A stretch of DNA of 64,000 nucleotides from Nitratireductor aquimarinus (lineage in GTDB: Bacteria; Pseudomonadota; Alphaproteobacteria; Rhizobiales; Rhizobiaceae). The DNA lies in NCBI RefSeq assembly GCF_017255295.1, contig NZ_JAFKDE010000010.1, positions 62,001-126,000 on the forward strand, in the 5' to 3' direction. A program made the translations under genes and the position numbers. Each line of letters opens with the position of its first letter. The first letter of the stretch is position 1. The notes below the pieces were generated by a model, which did not search any database, was not told the origin of the DNA, and saw only the letters and a list, made by a program, of their open reading frames with translations. Of this stretch, positions 43,888-52,764 are shown one piece after another.

Positions 43888-45099
43888 ATGGCCGGTCTTG
43901 CGGCATTGGCGATAGGATACGTCCTGTCGCAATTCTACCGGTCGTTTCTGGCCGTTCTCACACCTGCACTGACCAGCGAGCTGGGCGCCACCAAAGCCCA
44001 GCTTTCCATGGCGTCGGGCGCATGGTTTGTGTCTTTCGCGCTCATGCAATTCGTGGTCGGCGTTTCGCTCGACCGTTACGGCCCGCGCCGCACGGCGGCG
44101 TTTTTGCTGGCGGTTTGCGGCGGCGGTGGCGCGCTGCTCTTCGCAATGGCGCCGGGGCCGTGGGCAATCATTTTCGCCATGGTGCTCAACGGCGCTGGCT
44201 GCTCCGCCGTGCTGATGGCCTCCGTTTTCATTTTCGCAAAAACCTTCTCGCCGGCGCGCCTGACCATTCTGATCTCCTGGCTGATCGCATTTGGCACGAT
44301 GGGCAATGTGGTGGGGTCTGCGCCGATGGCCGCTGCCGCTGAAGCCTTTGGCTGGCGCGGTGTGATGGCGGGGCTGGGGGGCTTCACCATTCTGACCGGC
44401 ATCGCCATCCAGTTTCTGGTGCGCGATCCGGAGACCGACACACAGGCTGCGCGTGAAGCGGGCTTTGGATTTCGTGGTTATGCGGAGCTTTTGAAGCTGC
44501 GCGTCCTGTGGCCGATCCTGCCGCTGACTGCGCTCAACTATGCGCCGGCGGCCGGCATACGCGGGCTCTGGGCCGGGCCCTATCTGGCCGATGTCTACAA
44601 CGCCGATGCGCTCTTGATCGGTCAGGTGACGCTGTTCATGGCGCTTGCCATGTCGGCGGGCAGTTTCGTCTACGGGCCGCTGGATGTGTTCTTCAAAACC
44701 CGGAAATGGGTTGCGGTCGGGGGTAATCTGATCGGGCTCATGGCAATCGTGCTGCTTGCCTTCATGCCGGTTTCGACGATCTTCATCACGACGGTCGTGT
44801 TCGTGGTGATCGGCGTGTGTGGCGCGAGCTATGGCCTTCTGATGGCGCATGGGCGGGCCTTTGTGCCGGCCCATCTGACGGGGCGCGGCGTGACGCTGCT
44901 CAACTTCTTCTCCGTCGGCGGCGCGGGCGTGATGCAGTTTTTGACCGGTGGCGTTGTGGCGGCATCGGTCGTGCCGGGTGACCCGGTGGCGGCCTACCAG
45001 ACGCTGTTCATCTTTTATGCGGTGCTGATTGCGCTTTCGCTGGCGATCTATCTGGCATGCAGGGATGCGCCGCCGGAAGTGGAGCGGGCGCGGACCTGA
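43888..45099 (+). CDS. Major facilitator superfamily transporter
   Basis: 403 residues with 12 predicted membrane helices. MFS signature between helices 2 and 3 (VGVSLDRYGPRRTAAFLL). Opening SQFYRSFLAVLTPAL resembles the nitrate/cyanate-type and other solute MFS carriers, but substrate cannot be assigned. GGAGGGAG upstream. It converges with an SDR gene with a 6-base gap; the two stops lie in a near-palindrome. Confidence 0.88.
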   Translation: MAGLAALAIGYVLSQFYRSFLAVLTPALTSELGATKAQLSMASGAWFVSFALMQFVVGVSLDRYGPRRTAAFLLAVCGGGGALLFAMAPGPWAIIFAMVLNGAGCSAVLMASVFIFAKTFSPARLTILISWLIAFGTMGNVVGSAPMAAAAEAFGWRGVMAGLGGFTILTGIAIQFLVRDPETDTQAAREAGFGFRGYAELLKLRVLWPILPLTALNYAPAAGIRGLWAGPYLADVYNADALLIGQVTLFMALAMSAGSFVYGPLDVFFKTRKWVAVGGNLIGLMAIVLLAFMPVSTIFITTVVFVVIGVCGASYGLLMAHGRAFVPAHLTGRGVTLLNFFSVGGAGVMQFLTGGVVAASVVPGDPVAAYQTLFIFYAVLIALSLAIYLACRDAPPEVERART

Positions 45100-45105
45100 C
45101 CCGGA

Positions 45106-45933
45106 TCAGCCGGCGGCCCTGCTGCGCTTTTTGCGGGGGCCGAGCGGGCGCTTGTTCCAGCCTGTCAGGCGGTACATGACGAAGAAGACCACGGGCTTGG
45201 GGAACATGCGCAGAAATTTCAGCGGCCAGACAAGCCGCTTGGGGAAGGTGATTTCGTAGCCGCCCCGGCTGATGCCATTGGCGATGCGGCGCGCGGCATC
45301 CGGCGCGGTGAGAAGCGCCGGCATCGAAAAGCTGGTCTTGTCGGTGAGTGGCGTGGCGACAAAGCCCGGATTGATGATCTGCGTGCGGATGTTCAGCTTC
45401 TCGAAATCGAAGCGCAGCCCCTCAATGAGATTGTTGAGGGCGGCCTTGGTGGAGCCATAGGCCGAGGCAGACGGCATGCCGAAGAAGGACGTGACCGATC
45501 CCATCACCACGATCTGCCCGAAACCACGGTCGCGCATGCGGTCCGACAGGGGAACGAGCCCGTTCAGCGTGCCAAAAACATTGATCTGGTAGCTGCGGAC
45601 GAAATTGGTCGTCTCCAGCCGGTCGCCGCGAACCGGCAGATAGGTGCCGGCGTTGAAGACGGCGAGCACGATGGGGCCGAGAGACTTCTCGATATTGGCG
45701 ACGGTGCGCTCCATGCCGGCTTCGTCCATCACATCGCACGGAAAGACGAAGATGCGGCCTTTCAGGTTTTCCACCTCGTCGGTGATGGAAGCGAGGCCGT
45801 CTTCGGCGCGCGCCGTGGCGGCGACCGTGTAGCCATTGCGGGCAAGATGAATCGCAAGCGCACGGCCGATCCCGGTGCTCGCACCGGTGACCCACGCAAT
45901 GCCATCATTTGGACTGGCCCGATAAAGCGCCAT
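45106..45933 (-). CDS. Short-chain dehydrogenase/reductase
   Basis: 275-residue NAD(P)-dependent oxidoreductase. Cofactor loop TGASTGIGRA, NAG motif VFNAGTY, catalytic Ser in MGSVTSFFG and YxxxK in AYGSTKAAL. The C-terminal 50 residues are hydrophobic and basic (WPLKFLRMFPKPVVFFVM ending KKRSRAAG), suggesting membrane association. Related to SDRs that act on lipids or ketones; substrate unknown. Confidence 0.88.
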   Translation of the reverse strand: MALYRASPNDGIAWVTGASTGIGRALAIHLARNGYTVAATARAEDGLASITDEVENLKGRIFVFPCDVMDEAGMERTVANIEKSLGPIVLAVFNAGTYLPVRGDRLETTNFVRSYQINVFGTLNGLVPLSDRMRDRGFGQIVVMGSVTSFFGMPSASAYGSTKAALNNLIEGLRFDFEKLNIRTQIINPGFVATPLTDKTSFSMPALLTAPDAARRIANGISRGGYEITFPKRLVWPLKFLRMFPKPVVFFVMYRLTGWNKRPLGPRKKRSRAAG

Positions 45934-46161
45934 CCCATCCCCTCTTTCTCGCAGGCAAGACTTAACGGGCGGGTGATGGATTGAAAAGCGTATCAGGGCT
46001 AGAAATCGCTGAAAAACCTCAACTTATTGTCGGAATTTGTTCGTTCGTGAAGCAATTACAAAACGCGATAGCTTTGCGTGCTTTCGGCGTCTTGTAAAAA
46101 ATCCCTCCTTGCAAGGCAGGAACGGGCTTCTTAACCTCCGCAAAAATTCAAAGAGGACGAC

Positions 46162-47196
46162 ATGAAGCACTCGGTTGTGGACGCCATCGGAAACACGCCG
46201 CTGATCCGCCTTAAGCGGGCCTCGGAGGAGACGGGCTGCGAGATTTACGGCAAGGCCGAGTTCATGAACCCGGGCCAGTCGGTGAAGGACCGGGCCGGAC
46301 TGTTCATCATTCGCGACGCGGAAAAGCGCGGGCTTCTGAAGCCGGGCGGCGTGATCGTGGAGGGCACGGCCGGCAACACCGGCATCGGGCTGACGCTGGT
46401 TGCCAAGGCGCTTGGCTATCGCACCGTGATCGTGATCCCCGACACGCAGAGCCAGGAAAAGAAGGATGCGCTGCGGGTGCTTGGCGCGGAACTGATCGAG
46501 GTTCCGGCGGTGCCCTACAAGAACCCGAACAACTATGTGAAGGTTTCGGGCCGGCTTGCAGCGCAGCTTGCCAGGACCGAGCCGAACGGCGCGATCTGGG
46601 CGAACCAGTTCGACAATGTGGCGAACCGCGATGGCCACATCCACACGACGGCTGCCGAGATCTGGGAGCAGACCGGCGGCAAGGTGGATGGCTTTGTCTC
46701 TGCCGTTGGAACCGGCGGGACGCTGGCCGGCGTGGCCGATGGCCTGCGCGGCCGGAACCGGGACGTGAAAGTGGCGCTTGCCGACCCGATGGGGGCCGCG
46801 CTCTACAGCTATTACACGCAGGGTGAGCTGAAGTCCGAAGGCACCTCCATCACGGAGGGCATCGGGCAGGGACGCATCACCGCCAATCTTGAAGGGTTCA
46901 CGCCCGATTTCTCGTTTCAGGTTCCCGATGAAGAGGCGCTGCCCATCGTCTTCGATCTGGTGCAGGAGGAGGGGCTTTGCCTTGGCGGCTCGACCGGCAT
47001 CAACATTGCGGGCGCAATGCGTCTGGCGCGCGAACTGGGGCCGGGACACCGCATCGTGACGGTGCTCTGCGACCATGGCACGCGCTACCAGTCGAAGCTC
47101 TTCAATCCCGCGTTCCTGCGTGAAAAGGGACTGCCTGCGCCCGGCTGGATGGAAGGCGCGCCGGAAATCGACATTCCTTTCGAGGAGGTCGCGTGA
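46162..47196 (+). CDS. cysK: Cysteine synthase A
   Basis: 344-residue PLP enzyme joining O-acetylserine and sulfide to make cysteine. PLP lysine Lys42 in NPGQSVKDRAG, phosphate loop GTAGNTG and the C-terminal SVGTGGT-like AVGTGGTLAG. Longer than the 320-residue E. coli enzyme, like other rhizobial members. AGAGG precedes the start. First gene of cysK-alaX-sseA: the stop TGA overlaps the next ATG by one base. Confidence 0.93.
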   Translation: MKHSVVDAIGNTPLIRLKRASEETGCEIYGKAEFMNPGQSVKDRAGLFIIRDAEKRGLLKPGGVIVEGTAGNTGIGLTLVAKALGYRTVIVIPDTQSQEKKDALRVLGAELIEVPAVPYKNPNNYVKVSGRLAAQLARTEPNGAIWANQFDNVANRDGHIHTTAAEIWEQTGGKVDGFVSAVGTGGTLAGVADGLRGRNRDVKVALADPMGAALYSYYTQGELKSEGTSITEGIGQGRITANLEGFTPDFSFQVPDEEALPIVFDLVQEEGLCLGGSTGINIAGAMRLARELGPGHRIVTVLCDHGTRYQSKLFNPAFLREKGLPAPGWMEGAPEIDIPFEEVA

Positions 47197-47936
47197 TGGC
47201 GCCGACCGAGACGCTTTTCCGCGAAGACGCCTATCTGCGCGATGGCGCAGCGCGGGTGGTGGGCATCAATGACCGTGGGGGCATTCTGCTCGACCGGACG
47301 ATGTTTTACGCCACGTCCGGCGGGCAGCCGGGCGACACCGGCAGGTTCACGCGCGAGGATGGATCGCTGATTCATGTGGCGGCGACGGTGACGGGCGAGA
47401 CCAAGGACGAGATCATTCACGTGCCGGCCGCCGAACAGGCCCTGCCGGAAGTGGGCGAGACGCTGCAGCTCGCCATTGACTGGGACCGGCGGTTCCGGCT
47501 GATGCGCATGCACACGGCCTGTCATCTTCTGAGTGTGGTCTGCCCTTTCCCGATCACCGGGGCATCGGTGAGCGAGACGGATTCGCGCGTCGATTTCGAT
47601 TTACCCGATGCGAGCGTCACCAAGGAAGACGTGACCGCCCGCCTGATGGAGCTGGTGAACGGAGATCATCCGGTTTTCACCCGCTGGATCAGCGAGGAGG
47701 AGCTTGCAGCCAATCCGGAGCTGGTGAAGTCGAAGAATGTGCGTCCGCCGCAGGGGGCAGGGCGCATCCGGCTCGTGTGCATTGGCGACGAGGCGTCGGT
47801 CGACAGCCAGCCCTGTGGCGGCACGCATGTGGCCCGCACGTCGGAAGTGGGCGAAATCCATATCGGCAAGATCGAGAAGAAAGGGCGCGAAAACCGTCGT
47901 TTCCGCCTGCGCTTCGGACCACTTCCAGCAAACTGA
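47196..47936 (+). CDS. Alanyl-tRNA editing protein (AlaX type)
   Basis: 246-residue free-standing editing domain related to the C-terminal half of AlaRS; it hydrolyses Ser- or Gly-tRNA(Ala). The zinc/active-site pairs are HxxxH in MHTACHLLS and CxxxH in QPCGGTHVA, and FYATSGGQPGDTG is the tRNA-contact loop. The start overlaps the cysK stop, with GAGGAGG ahead. Its place between cysK and sseA is notable, since cysteine supply and tRNA editing have no textbook link. Confidence 0.9.
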   Translation: MAPTETLFREDAYLRDGAARVVGINDRGGILLDRTMFYATSGGQPGDTGRFTREDGSLIHVAATVTGETKDEIIHVPAAEQALPEVGETLQLAIDWDRRFRLMRMHTACHLLSVVCPFPITGASVSETDSRVDFDLPDASVTKEDVTARLMELVNGDHPVFTRWISEEELAANPELVKSKNVRPPQGAGRIRLVCIGDEASVDSQPCGGTHVARTSEVGEIHIGKIEKKGRENRRFRLRFGPLPAN

Positions 47937-47951
47937 GACTGAGAGAAGAAA

Positions 47952-48803
47952 ATGAGCGAGAAAAGCCGCTTCACGGTATCGCCGTCATGGCTGGAAGAAC
48001 GACTGGAGACGCCGGGCCTCTCAATCGTCGATGCGTCCTGGTATTTGCCGGCGCATGGCAGGGATGGGCGCGTCGAGCATGAGGCGGGGCGCATTCCCGG
48101 CGCTGTGTTCTTCGATCAGGACGCTGTGGTGCATCCCGAAACGGACCTGCCGCATGCGCTGCCGGATGCCGCGACCTTCCAGCGCCATGTGAGCGCGATG
48201 GGGATTTCCGAAGACGACACCATTGTCGTGTATGACGGGCCTGGTCTTTTCTCCGCGCCGCGCGTCTGGTGGATGTTCCGCGTGATGGGCGCAAAGAATG
48301 TGCTTTTGCTGGATGGCGGGCTCGATGGCTGGCGCGCCGAGGGACGGCCCCTGACGGACAAACCGGTCCAGACGGCTCCGGCGGTGTTCAACGCCAAGCT
48401 GGACGAAGAGCGGGTGGCGAGCCTTGAGGCGATGCTTCAACTGGTGGAGGATGCGACGGCGCAGATCGCCGATGCGCGTCCGGCAGGCCGCTTTACCGGT
48501 GCCGAGCCGGAACCGCGTGCAGGCATGCGTTCGGGCCACATGCCCGGCGCGCGCAATGTGCCCGCCTCCGCACTTTCGCGGGATGGACGCCTGTTGCCGC
48601 CGGACGAGCTGCGCGCGCTTTTCGAAGGGGCGGGCGTCGATCTTTCGCGGCCCGTGGTGACTTCCTGCGGATCGGGTGTGACGGCGGCTGTTATCTCGCT
48701 GGCGCTCGAAACGGTCGGCCATTCCGACCACCGGCTCTATGATGGTTCGTGGAGCGAGTGGGGCGGACGCGCAGACACGCCTGTGGAGACCGGAGAGGCC
48801 TGA
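47952..48803 (+). CDS. sseA: 3-mercaptopyruvate sulfurtransferase
   Basis: 283 residues, two rhodanese domains. The active loop is CGSGVTA with Cys239; the CGSG form marks mercaptopyruvate rather than thiosulfate sulfurtransferase (which has CRKG). Domain 1 (SIVDASWYLP, GRIPGAVFFDQD) is inactive, as usual. It takes sulfur from 3-mercaptopyruvate, a cysteine breakdown product, and hands it to thiols or cyanide. Third gene of the cysK operon, 15 bases after alaX. Confidence 0.93.
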   Translation: MSEKSRFTVSPSWLEERLETPGLSIVDASWYLPAHGRDGRVEHEAGRIPGAVFFDQDAVVHPETDLPHALPDAATFQRHVSAMGISEDDTIVVYDGPGLFSAPRVWWMFRVMGAKNVLLLDGGLDGWRAEGRPLTDKPVQTAPAVFNAKLDEERVASLEAMLQLVEDATAQIADARPAGRFTGAEPEPRAGMRSGHMPGARNVPASALSRDGRLLPPDELRALFEGAGVDLSRPVVTSCGSGVTAAVISLALETVGHSDHRLYDGSWSEWGGRADTPVETGEA

Positions 48804-48917
48804 CGATCCGGGATGTGAAGCGGCTGAACGTTTCGCAACGGGGCGTTCATCGCAAATTCAGCGGGGTTCGATGAAGATGTGCGCAATGATGACGCATGTC
48901 TTTGAAAGGAATCCTCC

Positions 48918-49475
48918 ATGCTGAACCGTCGCCAGATGCTGGGAGCGGCCATTGCCGCCGCATTGATGCCGGGCGCTGCCATGGCGCAATCCCAGATGCC
49001 TTCGGCCTCTCGCATCCAGCGCAGTCTGGAAGCCGCGCCCGCGCAGCGCGTGCGCCCGCAGGACCGTGTGACGGTGCGGGAGCTGAAGCGGCGACCGGAG
49101 CTGCGCCGGCGCGCGCCATCCATCGACATTCAGGCCATCAATTTCGGCTTCGATTCAGCCGAGATACCCTATTCGCAGTTCCGGAAGGTGGAAGAGATTG
49201 CAGACGCCCTGCATCGCCTGCGTCGTCGCAGGCCGGGAACGGTTGTGCTGCTTGAAGGCCACACGGATGCGGTCGGGTCATTCGCCTACAATCAGCAGCT
49301 TTCGGAGCGCCGGGCCAATTCGCTGAGGCGGGTTCTGGTGCGTGAGTTCCGCGTGCCCTCGCGCATGCTGGAAACGGTGGGCTATGGCGAGGAGTTCCTG
49401 CTGGTGCCGACACGCCAGGAGAACTGGCGCAACCGGCGTGTGACCCTGCGGCGCATCGACGATTTCCTGCGCTGA
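48918..49475 (+). CDS. OmpA-family peptidoglycan-binding protein
   Basis: 185 residues. A signal peptide of twin-arginine style (NRRQMLGAAIAAALMPGAAMAQ), then a 55-residue basic linker and an OmpA C-terminal domain (INFGFDSAEIPYSQF, LLEGHTDAVGSFAYNQQLSE, RRANSLRRVLV) that binds diaminopimelate in peptidoglycan. No beta-barrel, so it is a periplasmic linker-type protein. AAAGGA upstream. Monocistronic. Confidence 0.88.
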   Translation: MLNRRQMLGAAIAAALMPGAAMAQSQMPSASRIQRSLEAAPAQRVRPQDRVTVRELKRRPELRRRAPSIDIQAINFGFDSAEIPYSQFRKVEEIADALHRLRRRRPGTVVLLEGHTDAVGSFAYNQQLSERRANSLRRVLVREFRVPSRMLETVGYGEEFLLVPTRQENWRNRRVTLRRIDDFLR

Positions 49476-49555
49476 CAGGCGCATTGGGCGGGAATCGGGT
49501 GGGAAGCCCCGGTCTCGCCCGGCACATTGCTCTCCAACACCTTTGAAGGAGAGCA

Positions 49556-50032
49556 ATGATGGGCTTGATCAGATTTGTCGCCATGGACAGCGATGTTGCG
49601 CGGGCGTATCGCAATGGTGTGCCCGATGCCTATGGGCGGAGGCCGGAACGGCGAATCTCCACGGGCCGCGGGGTTCCCTGCCGCCATTGCCTGCGCACCG
49701 TTCCTGAAGGGAAACCCTATCTTATCCTCGCCTACAGGCCGTTTCCCGATCTGCAACCCTATGCCGAGACGGGACCGGTCTTTCTGTGTGCGGAAGCCTG
49801 TGAGCGGGCGCAGGAATGCGATGTGATGCCCGACCTTCTGCGCGCTGGAACGCAATGGCTTCTGCGCGGCTACGGAGATGATGACCGCATCGTCTACGGG
49901 ACGGGTGACGTTGTTCCGCAGCAGCATATCTGCACCCGGGCGCATGAACTTCTGCAGCGCGATGACATCGCTTATCTGCATGTGCGCTCGGCAAAGTACA
50001 ATTGTTATCAGGCGCGCATTGAACGCGCCTGA
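49556..50032 (+). CDS. DUF1203 family protein
   Basis: 158 residues. Matches DUF1203: PCRHCLRTVPEGKPYLILAYRPF, PVFLCAEACER and the C-terminal YLHVRSAKYNCYQARI. Conserved cysteines and histidines (CRHC, CAEAC) may bind metal. Function unknown. A second ATG at 49559 has better spacing to GGAG and may be the true start. Confidence 0.85.
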   Translation: MMGLIRFVAMDSDVARAYRNGVPDAYGRRPERRISTGRGVPCRHCLRTVPEGKPYLILAYRPFPDLQPYAETGPVFLCAEACERAQECDVMPDLLRAGTQWLLRGYGDDDRIVYGTGDVVPQQHICTRAHELLQRDDIAYLHVRSAKYNCYQARIERA

Positions 50033-50054
50033 AGTGTGGTTCTGGGGATCAGAC

Positions 50055-50082
50055 GAAAAAATGCCCGCCGTTTCCGGCGGGC
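50055..50082 (-). terminator. Intrinsic terminator of ald
   Basis: GCCCGCC (50063-50069) and GGCGGGC (50076-50082); on the minus strand the stem is followed by six T. Confidence 0.88.
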
Positions 50083-50094
50083 AAGTTTAGGAGG

Positions 50095-50126
50095 AAAGTC
50101 TTGCCGAGCTAAAGTCTTGCCGGGCT
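50095..50126. repeat. 16-bp tandem duplication at the ald 3' end
   Basis: AAAGTCTTGCCGAGCT and AAAGTCTTGCCGGGCT in tandem (one mismatch); the last base is part of the ald stop codon. Confidence 0.8.
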
Positions 50127-51241
50127 CAGGCCGCGAGCACGGAGCGGGCTTCGGCCATCTCGTAGCCCAGTGCGTCGGCGACAGCCTGATTGGTGATCCG
50201 CCCCTTGTGGACGTTGAGACCGTTGCGCAGGTTCTGATCGTCGACGAGCGCCTTGAGGCCCTTGTCGGCAAGCTGGAGCCCGTAATGCAGCGTGGCATTG
50301 TTCAGTGCATGGGCGGAGGTGACGGGAACCGCGCCCGGCATGTTCGCCACGCAGTAATGAATGATGCCGTCCACCTCATAGGTGGGGTCGGAATGGGTGG
50401 TGGCGTGCGAGGTCTCGAAACAGCCGCCCTGATCGATGGCAACGTCGACAAGCACGGCGCCCTGTTTCATGCCCGACAGCATTTCACGGCTGACGAGCTT
50501 GGGCGCGGCTGCGCCGGGGATGAGCACTGCGCCGACCACGACGTCGGACGAGAAGCATTCTTCCTCGAGCGCCTCGACGGTGGAGTAGCGCGTATGGACG
50601 CGGCCATTGAAGATGTCGTCCAGCTCGCGCAGACGCGGGAGCGAGCGGTCGATGATGGTGACATCCGCGCCGAGGCCGACGGCCATCTTGGCGGCGTTGA
50701 GGCCGACCACGCCGCCGCCGATGATGGCGACCTTTCCGGGCAGCACGCCGGGCACACCGCCAAGCAGCACGCCGCGGCCGCCATTGGCCTTCTGAAGCGC
50801 GGTTGCGCCGGCCTGAATGGCGAGACGCCCGGCAACCTCGGACATGGGGGCAAGCAGGGGCAGGCCGCCGCGCGCGTCGGTCACGGTTTCATAGGCGATG
50901 GCGGTGACGCCGGATGCGATCAGGCCGCGTGTCTGCTCCGGATCGGGCGCAAGGTGGAGATAGGTGTAGAGGATCTGGTCTTCGCGCAGCTGGACCCATT
51001 CCGGGGGCTGCGGTTCCTTGACCTTCACGATCATGTCGGATTTGGCGAAGACGTCTTCAGCGGTTTTGGCGATGGTTGCGCCAGCGGCGCGATAGGCGTT
51101 GTCATCGGCGCCGATGCCTGCGCCTGCGCCGGTTTCCACGAGCACATCGTGCCCATGCGCCACATATTCGCGTACGGACCCCGGCGTAAGGCCGACGCGA
51201 TATTCGTGATTCTTTATTTCTTTCGGACAGCCGACACGCAT
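50126..51241 (-). CDS. ald: Alanine dehydrogenase
   Basis: 371-residue NAD-dependent enzyme interconverting alanine with pyruvate and ammonia. N-terminal [19 protein letters not shown] with the substrate arginine, lysine in IVKVKEPQP, histidine in TYLHLAPDP, and the NAD fingerprint [29 protein letters not shown] lies ahead of the start at 51241. Divergent from an Lrp/AsnC gene across 151 bp, the usual arrangement for regulator-controlled alanine catabolism (AldR type). Terminator at 50055-50082. Confidence 0.95.
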   Translation of the reverse strand: MRVGCPKEIKNHEYRVGLTPGSVREYVAHGHDVLVETGAGAGIGADDNAYRAAGATIAKTAEDVFAKSDMIVKVKEPQPPEWVQLREDQILYTYLHLAPDPEQTRGLIASGVTAIAYETVTDARGGLPLLAPMSEVAGRLAIQAGATALQKANGGRGVLLGGVPGVLPGKVAIIGGGVVGLNAAKMAVGLGADVTIIDRSLPRLRELDDIFNGRVHTRYSTVEALEEECFSSDVVVGAVLIPGAAAPKLVSREMLSGMKQGAVLVDVAIDQGGCFETSHATTHSDPTYEVDGIIHYCVANMPGAVPVTSAHALNNATLHYGLQLADKGLKALVDDQNLRNGLNVHKGRITNQAVADALGYEMAEARSVLAA

Positions 51242-51336
51242 CCTTGTCTCCTCCAACATGTGTGCGAATTTTCTGGCTCAATCGATGAGACCACAAAAAA
51301 GACCGAACGTCTTTGCGAACTCGTTTGCAGTATCTG

Positions 51337-51370
51337 GCGATTTTCGCTATTCCTTGCGCGAAATATCGCG
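51337..51370. promoter_or_regulatory. Candidate Lrp/AsnC operator dyads
   Basis: Two dyads, GCGATTTTCGC (51337-51347) and CGCGAAATATCGCG (51357-51370), with centres about two helical turns apart, 23 bp upstream of the regulator start and about 100 bp from ald. Confidence 0.4.
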
Positions 51371-51392
51371 TTCGTAGAAGGAAATTCGAAAA

Positions 51393-51866
51393 ATGGCCCT
51401 GGATAGGATTGATATCGCCATTCTGGATGCATTGCAGCAGGACGGGCGGATCTCCAATTCCGCGCTTGCCGAGAAGGTCGGACTGTCGCAATCGGCCTGC
51501 TCGCGCCGTCTCGACAATCTGGAGAAGAGCGGCGTGGTCAAGGGATACCATGCCCGGCTTTCGAATGCAGCCCTTGGACATGGTGTAACGGTGATAGTCC
51601 ATATCTCCTTGTCGGGCCAGTTCGAACGCACGTTGAGCGAGTTCGAGGCGGCGGTGCAGCGCTGCCCGAATGTGGTGTCATGCCATCTGATGGCGGGCGA
51701 ATATGACTACATTCTGCGGGTCGCTGCGCGGGATCTGCAGGACTATGAGCGCGTTCACAAGGAATGGCTGACGGGCATGCCGCATGTCATCAAGATCAAC
51801 TCGGCCTTTGCGCTTCGCGAAGTGGTGGACCGCACAGCGCTGGGGCTGAAGCCTGAAATGTCCTGA
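51393..51866 (+). CDS. Lrp/AsnC-family regulator, probable activator of ald
   Basis: 157 residues. N-terminal HTH (GRISNSALAEKVGLSQSACSRRLDNLE) and C-terminal RAM ligand domain (VVSCHLMAGEYDYILRVAARDL). Divergent to ald; in mycobacteria and rhizobia such regulators activate ald in response to alanine. Two dyads lie in the shared promoter. A perfect 8-bp hairpin follows the gene (GTCAGGCG/CGCCTGAC, 51873-51892). Confidence 0.92.
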   Translation: MALDRIDIAILDALQQDGRISNSALAEKVGLSQSACSRRLDNLEKSGVVKGYHARLSNAALGHGVTVIVHISLSGQFERTLSEFEAAVQRCPNVVSCHLMAGEYDYILRVAARDLQDYERVHKEWLTGMPHVIKINSAFALREVVDRTALGLKPEMS

Positions 51867-51914
51867 TCCGGGGTCAGGCGGGGACGCCTGACGGCAAAAT
51901 CTTCTCGCCCGCAG

Positions 51915-52559
51915 TCAGCCGGCAGTCACTATGTGATCCATCGCAATGTCATGGGGCTGCGGGTAGATGGTCGGCAATTGCGAGAAGGCATAGCCGATGC
52001 CCACGACCAGCGGTTTCTTCGCCAGTGCGGCGAGGGTGCGGTCGTAGAAACCGCCGCCATAGCCCAGCCGGTAGCGCGCGGCGTCGAAGCCGACCAGCGG
52101 TGAAACCACGATATCAGGCGCGATTTCCGCCTGCGTTGCGGGAACGGGAATGTTCCACACGCCGCGTTCAAGTGTGTCGCCGGGCCGGTAGGGCCGGAAG
52201 ACGAGCGGTGCGCCCTTTTCGATGACGACGGGGAGCGCGGTCTCTGCTCCCCGCGCTGCGCATCGGGCAAGCCATGGGCGTAGATCCGGCTCGCCCCGGA
52301 ACGGCCAGTAGAGGCCGATCACCCGGCCGGCGGGATCGCCGATGAGACGGTCGAGCTGATTGGCAATGTCTTCTGCAAGTTCGCTTCGGGATTTCGCCGG
52401 GACGGCAAGACGCTCGGCGATGAGGCGCTCGCGGGCCGCCTTGCGCCAGCGCCGGACATCCGGCCAGTGGTCTGCATCAGCCGCCTGTGCGCCGCTTGCC
52501 AGCTCATGCATGAAGCAGGGCGGTGACGCGTAATCCCGGTCGCCGGAAGAAGTGTTCAT
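51915..52559 (-). CDS. 5-formyltetrahydrofolate cyclo-ligase
   Basis: 214-residue cytoplasmic ATP-dependent enzyme returning 5-formyl-THF to the folate pool. C-terminal signature GFDAARYRLGYGGGFYDRTL and the P-loop-like region IGLYWPFRGEPDLRPWL. AGGGAGAG precedes the start at 52559; the upstream open frame is antisense noise. Elsewhere this gene is often next to 6S RNA; I could not identify one in the 205 bases upstream. Confidence 0.92.
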   Translation of the reverse strand: MNTSSGDRDYASPPCFMHELASGAQAADADHWPDVRRWRKAARERLIAERLAVPAKSRSELAEDIANQLDRLIGDPAGRVIGLYWPFRGEPDLRPWLARCAARGAETALPVVIEKGAPLVFRPYRPGDTLERGVWNIPVPATQAEIAPDIVVSPLVGFDAARYRLGYGGGFYDRTLAALAKKPLVVGIGYAFSQLPTIYPQPHDIAMDHIVTAG

Positions 52560-52764
52560 CTCTTTTCTCTCCCTCTGCTTTGTCCGTGCAGCGCTTATCA
52601 AGACTGCGGGGCGGGCGGCTGAGGCGCTTTTCTCGCTGCGACATGTGAAGCGCCGTTTGTGCCATGGCCCTGTCATCCGGGCGTCACGAGTTTTTGCTGG
52701 AAGTCTCGCCACGAGAGCGCAATCATGACTGATCGCTGTTTCCGTTTCAAAGATCGAAAGAGAG

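Noticed and set aside
52560-52764. 6S RNA, often found next to 5-formyl-THF cyclo-ligase
   Set aside because: I could not find the long, bulged hairpin or the usual conserved flanks in the 205 bases; a covariance-model scan would decide.
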